The translations under genes were made by a program, and so were the position numbers. DNA of 11,320 nucleotides. Origin: JAZLIL01 sp045617405. Lineage in GTDB: Bacteria > Bacillota > Clostridia > Lachnospirales > Lachnospiraceae. The stretch spans positions 1-11,320 of the forward strand of contig JAZLIL010000022.1 in assembly GCA_045617405.1 (NCBI GenBank), given 5' to 3'. Below the pieces are notes generated by a model that searched no databases, was not told the DNA's origin, and saw only the letters and a program-made list of their open reading frames with translations. This document shows, piece by piece, positions 6,569 through 11,320 of the stretch (position 1 is the stretch's first letter; each line of letters starts with the position of its first letter).

Positions 6569-6658
6569 GGCACTTCGTGCCTTACGAGGTACGGTGCTTG
6601 AAACCCCGCGCCTCGTACAAGTGCACCCGCTTCCTTAAGGCAGTGGGTGCTCTTGTAC
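6569..6658. repeat. Cluster of palindromes
   Basis: Three inverted repeats lie in series. GGCAC/GTGCC (6569-6573/6577-6581) forms a tight hairpin. TACGAGG/CCTCGTA (6583-6589/6611-6617) encloses a possible inner stem. A long hairpin pairs GTACAAG with CTTGTAC (6615-6621/6652-6658) and GCACCC with GGGTGC (6623-6628/6645-6650), separated by one T-T mismatch. The second and third overlap at 6615-6617, so they compete. Confidence 0.65.
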
Positions 6659-6670
6659 TTTAATAAATTA

Positions 6671-6706
6671 AAAAAAGTCAGGGCAGAACCCTGACTCTTT
6701 TTTTTT
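6671..6706. terminator. Bidirectional rho-independent terminator
   Basis: An 8-bp stem AGTCAGGG/CCCTGACT (6676-6683/6689-6696) with loop CAGAA has six As on its left and nine Ts (after one C) on its right. It gives a U-run on both strands. It lies 10 nt past the stop of the minus-strand permease and also faces the plus-strand phosphatase, so it separates the two convergent transcription units. Confidence 0.92.
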
Positions 6707-6715
6707 GCTTTCGCA

Positions 6716-7885
6716 CTATTTATTCTTCTTCTTTGATACAACATCGAAGATAACTGCTGCAAGGAGTACGAGACCCTTTACTACCTTCTGGAAGTTTGCA
6801 TCAACACCCATGATACTCATACCGATGTTGATGACACCCATAAGGAGGGCACCGATGATAACGCCGGGAACAGTTCCGATTCCGCCGTATGCCGAAGCAC
6901 CGCCGATGAAGCAGGAGCCGATAGCGTCCATCTCGTAGTTCTGACCGTATGTAGGCTGTGCAGAGGTAAGACGCGCTATCGTCATGATACCTGCAAGACC
7001 TGCAAGAAGACCCATGTTAGCATAAGCAAAGAAGTAAACCCTCTTTGTGTTGATACCTGAAAGCTTTGCAGCCGACTCATTGCCGCCGATAGCATAAAGG
7101 TGACGACCAATCGTTGTCTTTGAAGTGATGTAAGTGTAAATCAGGATAACGATTGCAACCCAGATAAGTGCCGAAGGAATACCCTTATACTGGCTGAGTC
7201 TTACTGTAAAGAAGATAACAACTACAGAGATAACAGCTGCCTTAATGATGCACTTAACAAGTGATTCAACCTCAAGGCCCTTCTTCTTACGGCTGATACG
7301 GCTCTTAAATGTGAAGAAGAGGTAGATAAGGCATGCAATGATACCTACCGCAATACAGAGGATATTGATACCCTCTCCGCCGAAAGGATCCGGAACGTAA
7401 CATTCGGCACCGCCGCCAAAAATCTTAACGAATGCTTCGTTTGTTACAGACATTGTCTTTCCCTGAAGAACAACGTTTGAAAGTCCTCTGAATACCATCA
7501 TACCGGCAAGGGTTGTGATGAAAGGAGGAACCTTAACGTAGGCAATCCAGAAAGCCTGCCATGCTCCGATCAGAAGACCTACAACGAGCATCACGATAAC
7601 GGCAAGAAGCCAGTGGATGTCCTTATTCATCATAACTGCACCGATAGTACCTGCAAAGCAGACAACACTACCGACCGAAAGGTCGATGTTACCGCCTGTC
7701 AGGATACACATCAGCATACCTGTAGCGAGCACGAATACATACGCATTCTGTGCGATAATGTTTGTAATGTTATTAGGCATCAGGATCTTGCCACCGGTCT
7801 GCACTGTAAAGAACAGGGTGACCAGAACAAGAACGATGATCATTGTATATTTCTGGACAAACTCCAGTACTTTTGTCTTTGTCAT
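6716..7885 (-). CDS. mmsB: Multiple monosaccharide ABC transporter permease, MmsB/GguB type (389 aa)
   Basis: This is the integral membrane subunit of the sugar importer, working with the ATPase and ChvE-like lipoprotein encoded just upstream. It is a PF02653 permease. The conserved GGNIDLSVGS (64-73) lies in an early helix, a coupling loop TTIGRHLYAIGGNESAAKLS is at 257-276, and the C-terminal block runs from DAIGSCFIGGAS (320-331) through GTVPGVIIGALLMGVINIGMS. A central insertion including the basic stretch SRISRKKKG (195-203) separates two membrane halves. This matches the roughly 390-aa MmsB/GguB/XylH group, which is longer than RbsC. The ATG is preceded by AAGGAG at 8 nt, and 3 nt separate it from the ATPase stop. 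It is probably a homodimer, since no second permease is present. The exact sugar cannot be read from the sequence. Confidence 0.93.
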   Translation of the reverse strand: MTKTKVLEFVQKYTMIIVLVLVTLFFTVQTGGKILMPNNITNIIAQNAYVFVLATGMLMCILTGGNIDLSVGSVVCFAGTIGAVMMNKDIHWLLAVIVMLVVGLLIGAWQAFWIAYVKVPPFITTLAGMMVFRGLSNVVLQGKTMSVTNEAFVKIFGGGAECYVPDPFGGEGINILCIAVGIIACLIYLFFTFKSRISRKKKGLEVESLVKCIIKAAVISVVVIFFTVRLSQYKGIPSALIWVAIVILIYTYITSKTTIGRHLYAIGGNESAAKLSGINTKRVYFFAYANMGLLAGLAGIMTIARLTSAQPTYGQNYEMDAIGSCFIGGASAYGGIGTVPGVIIGALLMGVINIGMSIMGVDANFQKVVKGLVLLAAVIFDVVSKKKNK

Positions 7886-7888
7886 TGT

Positions 7889-9436
7889 TTATTGCTCCTT
7901 CCCGGCCGTGTCAGTCGAAAGAATGCAGGCCATAATCTTCTCCTGTGTGGCGTCTTCAATGTTGAATTCACCAACCATCTTACCCTCGTTGAGAACGTAG
8001 ATACGATCACTCATCCCAAGTACTTCAGGCATCTCGGATGAAATCATTACTACTGATTTGCCCTCAGCAACAAGCTGATTTATAATACAGTAAATCTCGT
8101 ACTTCGCTCCGACATCGATACCTCTTGTCGGCTCATCAAGAATAAGAATGTCAGGTTCAGCGTACATCCATTTTGCTAACAGAACCTTCTGCTGATTACC
8201 ACCGGAAAGGTTTCCAACGAACTGCTCAATGCTCGGACACTTTGTGTTCAGCTTTTTGCGGTACTCTTCGGCAACCTTCATCTCCTCATCGGGATGGAGA
8301 ACGCCGTTCCTGGAAACACCCTTCAGATTAGCCAGTGTTGTATTCACACGGATTGAATTCGAAAGGATAAGGCCATTCCCCTTACGATCCTCGGTTACAT
8401 AGGCAAGTCCATTTTCAATTGCCTCTCTCGGAGAATGAAGCTTTACCTCTTTACCCTTAATCTTAACAGTTCCCGAAATGCTTGAACCGTAGGAATGACC
8501 GAAAAGACTCATTGCAAGCTCGGTTCTGCCGGCTCCCATAAGTCCTGAAATACCCACAACTTCTCCCTTACGCACCTTGAAGGAAACGTTGTCAACGACC
8601 TTCTTGTCGGTGTAAATGGGATGATAAACCGTCCAGTTTTCGACCTCCATGGAGACTTCGCCGATGTTCTTCTCGAATCTCTTCGGGAATCTGTCTGCGA
8701 TTTCACGACCAACCATACCCTTGATGATACGATCTTCACTGATATCATCCTCTCCCTTTACAAGGGTCTCGATGGTCTTACCGTCACGAATGATGGTAAT
8801 ATCGTCTGCCACGTAGGAAACCTCATTAATTTTATGAGAAATAATAATTGATGTAAGCCCCTGCTTCTTGAACTCGAGAAGCAGGTCAAGAAGGGCCTTG
8901 GAATCCTTCTCATTAAGAGATGAAGTCGGCTCATCAAGAATCATAAGTCTTGCATTCTTTGAGAGAGCCTTCGCGATTTCGGTAAGCTGCTGCTTGCCGA
9001 CACCGATATCCTTGACAAGTGTCTTTGAGGATTCGTTAAGTCCAACGATCTTAAGATACTTCGTAGCCTCGGCATGAGTCTCATCCCAGTTGATTGAGAA
9101 ATTCTTTCCACGTTCATTTCCGAGGAACATATTCTCGCCAATCGACATGTACGGAACAAGTGCCAATTCCTGATGGATAATTACAATTCCTTTTGCCTCG
9201 CTGTCTCTAATCGTAGAAAACTTACAAACCTCGCCATCATATACTATATCCCCATCATAGGAGCCATAAGGATAAAGTCCGCTCAGAACATTCATAAGGG
9301 TGGACTTTCCGGCACCGTTCTCACCTACAAGAGCATGAATACTTCCCTTCTTTACGGCGAAATTAACATTGTTAAGCGCCTTAACGCCGGGAAACTCTTT
9401 GGTGATATTTTTCATTTCAAGTAATATTTCTGACAA
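7889..9436 (-). CDS. mmsA: Multiple monosaccharide ABC transporter ATP-binding protein, MmsA/GguA type (515 aa)
   Basis: This is the cytoplasmic double ATPase that energises sugar uptake. NBD1: Walker A GENGAGKST (38-46), Q-loop Q89, variant signature IGVGKQQ (144-150), Walker B LMILDEP (164-170), H-loop H201. NBD2: the Walker A equivalent GISGLMGAGRTE (295-306) has Arg for Lys, as is usual in RbsA/XylG-type proteins, followed by signature LSGGNQQ (410-416), Walker B ILILDEP (430-436) and Ser467 in the H-loop position. The length is typical. The start is TTG at 9436-9434 with GGAGG 7 nt upstream; the first ATG would be codon 8 and would remove the conserved first strand. The gene lies between the ChvE-like SBP (92-nt gap with a hairpin) and the permease (3-nt gap). 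The symbol follows the MmsA/GguA naming; specificity lies in the SBP. Confidence 0.94.
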   Translation of the reverse strand: MSEILLEMKNITKEFPGVKALNNVNFAVKKGSIHALVGENGAGKSTLMNVLSGLYPYGSYDGDIVYDGEVCKFSTIRDSEAKGIVIIHQELALVPYMSIGENMFLGNERGKNFSINWDETHAEATKYLKIVGLNESSKTLVKDIGVGKQQLTEIAKALSKNARLMILDEPTSSLNEKDSKALLDLLLEFKKQGLTSIIISHKINEVSYVADDITIIRDGKTIETLVKGEDDISEDRIIKGMVGREIADRFPKRFEKNIGEVSMEVENWTVYHPIYTDKKVVDNVSFKVRKGEVVGISGLMGAGRTELAMSLFGHSYGSSISGTVKIKGKEVKLHSPREAIENGLAYVTEDRKGNGLILSNSIRVNTTLANLKGVSRNGVLHPDEEMKVAEEYRKKLNTKCPSIEQFVGNLSGGNQQKVLLAKWMYAEPDILILDEPTRGIDVGAKYEIYCIINQLVAEGKSVVMISSEMPEVLGMSDRIYVLNEGKMVGEFNIEDATQEKIMACILSTDTAGKEQ

Positions 9437-9443
9437 GATACCG

Positions 9444-9448
9444 CCTCC
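9444..9448 (-). promoter_or_regulatory. Shine-Dalgarno site fixing a TTG start
   Basis: GGAGG on the minus strand lies 7 nt before the TTG at 9436-9434, supporting that start over the ATG at codon 8. Confidence 0.75.
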
Positions 9449-9473
9449 GATTAAATTAGTGTCTACTCAAATT

Positions 9474-9501
9474 CGGGCGAGACAGAATCCTGTCTCGCCC
9501 G
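9474..9501 (-). repeat. Perfect hairpin between SBP and ATPase genes
   Basis: A 12-bp perfect GC-rich stem CGGGCGAGACAG/CTGTCTCGCCCG encloses a 4-nt loop. It lies 28 nt past the lipoprotein stop. No T run follows on the minus strand, so it is more likely an RNA-stability or processing hairpin that protects the SBP message than a full terminator. Confidence 0.8.
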
Positions 9502-9528
9502 ACAAGTGAAATCAAGTATTCAATTAAA

Positions 9529-10602
9529 TTACTTTAACTGATCCTCTGTGTAGTAACCGGACTCGATAACGATCTCCTTGTAGTTGTCAGCTGTACAAGC
9601 TACGGGCTCACAAAGGAAGCTGGGGATGATACCTGTGCCATTGTCATAGGTCTTTGTATCGTTGATCGGAGGCTCTGAACCCTTCATGATAGCATCAACC
9701 ATCTCAACTGTCTTAGCAGCAAGAGTACGTGTATCCTTGAAGATTGACATGCTCTGCTTGCCCTCGATGAGGTTCTTCATGATAGCGATGTCGCAGTCCT
9801 GACCGGTGATGATCGGGTAGTTTCCTGTGTAAGAAGCTGCAAGAGCGTTCTCAACACCAAGAGCTGTTGAATCGTTTGAAGCAAGAACTGCATCAAGCTG
9901 TGTGCCATCTGCATAGTAAGAACCAAGGATTGTCTCGAAACGTGACTGAGCTGCATCTGTTGCCCAGTTAGCTGTAGCAACTACTGCCTTCTCTGTCTGA
10001 CCTGAAGGACAAACGATTGTGCCGTTGTCAAGGTAAGGCTGAAGGATGCTCATAGCACCATCAAAGAAGAAGTTGATGTTGTTGTCACCGGGATCACCTG
10101 TGATGAACTCCATGTTGAACTTCTTGCCGTTAGCATTCTTGAGATCAAGAGCTGCCTCGATGAACTCGCCCTGCTTTGTACCAACAAGCCAGTTATCAAA
10201 TGTTGCATAGTAGGAAACTGCATCGCTGTTCATGATAAGACGATCGTATGCGATAACCTTAACGCCTTTTTCCTTAGCCTGTGCAAGAACAGTACCAAGT
10301 GCATCACCATCGATAGCTGCAATAACAAGTACCTTGCATCCGTTAGCAATCATGTTCTCGATCTGCTTAACCTGCTCCTGGATGTCGTTAGCGCCGTACT
10401 GAAGGTCTACTGTGTAGCCGGCCTTCTCAAGCTCTGACTTCATGTTGTCTCCATCCTGATTCCATCTCTGAAGATCCTTTGTAGGCATTGCTACACCAAC
10501 GAGCTTGGAATCATCCTTCTTTGCTGCGCCGCTTGCCTGGCCGCATGCTGCAAGTGAAAGAACAAGTACAAGTGCCAGAACAACTGCTAAAAACTTTTTC
10601 AT
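9529..10602 (-). CDS. chvE: ChvE-like multiple monosaccharide-binding lipoprotein (357 aa)
   Basis: This is the extracytoplasmic receptor that hands sugars to the MmsAB-type importer. It has a signal peptide with lipobox LAAC (Cys20 lipidated), a short linker, and a type I periplasmic-binding-protein fold from about 33 to 357 (KLVGVAMPTKDLQRWNQDGD). Family features are IAYDRLI (117-123), which carries the Asp-Arg pair typical of pentose and hexose binders, YYATFDNWLVGTKQG (131-145), FITGDPGDNN (166-175), ASNDSTALG (241-249) and ITGQDCD (265-271). These match the ChvE/XylF branch, whose characterised members bind glucose, galactose, xylose or arabinose. The ATG has AAGGAG 7 nt upstream. It is the first gene of the operon, with a hairpin after the stop that favours its high expression. 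The symbol is by resemblance, and the preferred sugar is undetermined. Confidence 0.92.
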   Translation of the reverse strand: MKKFLAVVLALVLVLSLAACGQASGAAKKDDSKLVGVAMPTKDLQRWNQDGDNMKSELEKAGYTVDLQYGANDIQEQVKQIENMIANGCKVLVIAAIDGDALGTVLAQAKEKGVKVIAYDRLIMNSDAVSYYATFDNWLVGTKQGEFIEAALDLKNANGKKFNMEFITGDPGDNNINFFFDGAMSILQPYLDNGTIVCPSGQTEKAVVATANWATDAAQSRFETILGSYYADGTQLDAVLASNDSTALGVENALAASYTGNYPIITGQDCDIAIMKNLIEGKQSMSIFKDTRTLAAKTVEMVDAIMKGSEPPINDTKTYDNGTGIIPSFLCEPVACTADNYKEIVIESGYYTEDQLK

Positions 10603-10685
10603 AAACTTTCTCCTTTCTTTTTAACGCTAAGAAGCGCTATACATGACGGCTGACTTCGTGTTATTCAAAATCCGCCGCTTTGAAC

Positions 10686-10714
10686 ATTCTACCATAATTG
10701 TTTTTGTAACACAA
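10686..10714 (-). promoter_or_regulatory. Probable promoter of the chvE-mmsA-mmsB operon
   Basis: On the minus strand TTGTGT (10714-10709), a 17-nt spacer, then TAGAAT (10691-10686) preceded by TGG, an extended -10. The start point would be near 10679, leaving about 77 nt of leader. The leader opens with a TTCAAA/TTTGAA inverted repeat that could be an operator. A weaker TATAGC nearer the gene lacks a suitable -35. Confidence 0.55.
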
Positions 10715-10820
10715 CCTTTTTGCCATAAAAATGACATAATTTGTAAGCATAATTTTTACTTTTTTGTCAGTTTTACCGTAAAAATATTGCTCATTTCGTC
10801 ACATCCTTACTGTAAAACGT

Positions 10821-10854
10821 TTCGCCCCGCACGTCCTGAAAACAGCGGGGCGAA
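10821..10854 (-). terminator. GC-rich hairpin after the right-edge gene
   Basis: The stem TTCGCCCCGC/GCGGGGCGAA (10 bp, 10821-10830/10845-10854) with a 14-nt loop lies 28 nt past the stop of the right-edge gene. On the minus strand it is followed by ACGTTTTAC, a weak U tract. It is probably that gene's terminator, insulating the sugar operon downstream. Confidence 0.65.
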
Positions 10855-10882
10855 CACTATCCATTATACTGCTGCAATTCAG

Positions 10883-11320
10883 CTATGCTATCGGTCCGGG
10901 AATGGGATCAAAGCCGCGCTGGTTACCGTAGAAATCCGAATCAAATACAATCGGTTTTCCGTCCGGTTCCTCGAATTTTTCCTCAGGTTCAAATGCTTCG
11001 CCGAGTGTCGCGGTCGTAATGAGTCTCGAATGAATACCGGCTTCCGTCAGAACATCGCGGATATCTGTTTTAATGGAAGCACCGCCGGGCTCTTCGATGA
11101 GTTCAAGCGTAATCTTCGCCTGCATGTCAATGACAGCATCCTTTTCCCTGCTCATCGGCTTTGCACCGTTAAAGTAGACATTGCCTGATGCCCACACGGG
11201 AAGCTTTTCATAATACCGGTCACTTGCCGGCGATCCCATACCGCAGTAGCCTTCGAACATCGAACAGTACTCCTGCTCTGTCGGGAAGCTCTCATAAGGA
11301 ACAGTTCCGCATACAAGGTT
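10883..11320 (-). CDS. Unrecognised protein, C-terminal 145 aa (partial)
   Basis: The reading frame is open to the right edge of the window, so only the end of the protein is seen. It begins NLVCGTVPYESFPTEQEYCS and ends GFDPIPGPIA. The piece is soluble, with no membrane helix, and is rich in acidic and aromatic residues. Recognisable but unassigned patterns are LPVWASGNVYFNGAKPM, TTATLGEAFEPEEKFEEPDG and PIVFDSDFYG. The many beta-prone stretches and the Gly/Asn/Asp-rich turns would suit a beta-sandwich tail of an extracellular or carbohydrate-related protein, but this is a guess from composition and from the sugar-importer neighbour. A Met lies 20 codons inside the visible frame (11260), but it has no good ribosome site and the frame clearly continues upstream, so it is not taken as the start. 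No function is claimed. Confidence 0.8.
   Translation of the reverse strand, partial: NLVCGTVPYESFPTEQEYCSMFEGYCGMGSPASDRYYEKLPVWASGNVYFNGAKPMSREKDAVIDMQAKITLELIEEPGGASIKTDIRDVLTEAGIHSRLITTATLGEAFEPEEKFEEPDGKPIVFDSDFYGNQRGFDPIPGPIA

Larger units (their letters stand above)
6370..6670. other. Non-coding repeat island between convergent genes
   Basis: The 301 nt after the phosphatase contain no convincing gene. They hold two near-identical 33-bp direct repeats and a cluster of palindromes (described separately) before the shared terminator. Minus-strand reading frames cross it, but they have no ribosome binding site or family resemblance and are best read as repeat translations. It looks like a dispersed intergenic repeat element, possibly non-autonomous. 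Confidence 0.6.

Noticed and set aside
6478..6762. Minus-strand reading frame of 94 codons over the repeat island
   Set aside because: It begins inside the mmsB gene in another frame, crosses the terminator hairpin and translates palindromes and a 33-bp repeat, so a real protein is unlikely.
10805..10822. Catabolite-repression (cre) site near TGTAAAACGTTTCG
   Set aside because: The spacing between the AA and CG of the cre consensus is off by one base on the plus strand, and the minus strand does not fit either.
10643..11188. Plus-strand open frame of 181 codons
   Set aside because: It runs antisense to the right-edge gene and through the operon promoter and a terminator hairpin. The minus-strand frame fits better because it is open to the window edge and followed by a hairpin.

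Overview
The window looks like chromosome of an anaerobic Firmicute, most likely a Lachnospiraceae-type Clostridium. The reasons are the lipoprotein leaders (MKKFL...LxAC), strong AGGAG-type ribosome binding sites, moderate GC with AT-rich intergenic gaps, a TTGACT-17-TATAAT promoter, and small-monosaccharide ABC importers of the kind abundant in gut and rumen clostridia. This assignment is an inference, since there is no rRNA or other phylogenetic marker. I found no tRNA, rRNA, CRISPR array, transposase or phage gene.

Layout from right to left, because most genes are on the minus strand. (a) 10883-11320 is the C-terminal end of an unrecognised gene, followed by a GC-rich hairpin. (b) 10714-6716 is a complete three-gene sugar importer operon: ChvE-like lipoprotein, MmsA/GguA-type double ATPase and MmsB/GguB-type permease. 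It has a promoter, an internal SBP/ATPase hairpin and a strong terminator at 6671-6706. (c) 6370-6670 is a non-coding repeat island with two 33-bp direct repeats and several palindromes. (d) 5755-6369 is the only plus-strand gene, a HAD-IA phosphatase. Its leader of about 115 nt can fold into mutually exclusive hairpins. (e) 5479-1 is a second importer operon running off the left edge: a DUF3798-like, cysteine-rich lipoprotein, a double ATPase with a degenerate second site, a 691-aa permease carrying a large N-terminal extracytoplasmic domain, and the start of a second permease.

How the parts work together: operon (b) fits the known multiple-monosaccharide uptake system (glucose, galactose, xylose or arabinose class). 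Operon (e) has the same plan (SBP first, a hairpin, a TTG-started ATPase, then permease) but belongs to a transporter lineage whose substrate I cannot name. It is the best candidate for an undescribed system here: the binding protein has a CxxCxxC cluster and a charged repeat linker, and the permease has about 295 residues predicted outside the cell. The phosphatase between the operons is transcribed divergently from (e) and convergently with (b), and may act on an imported or downstream phosphorylated metabolite.
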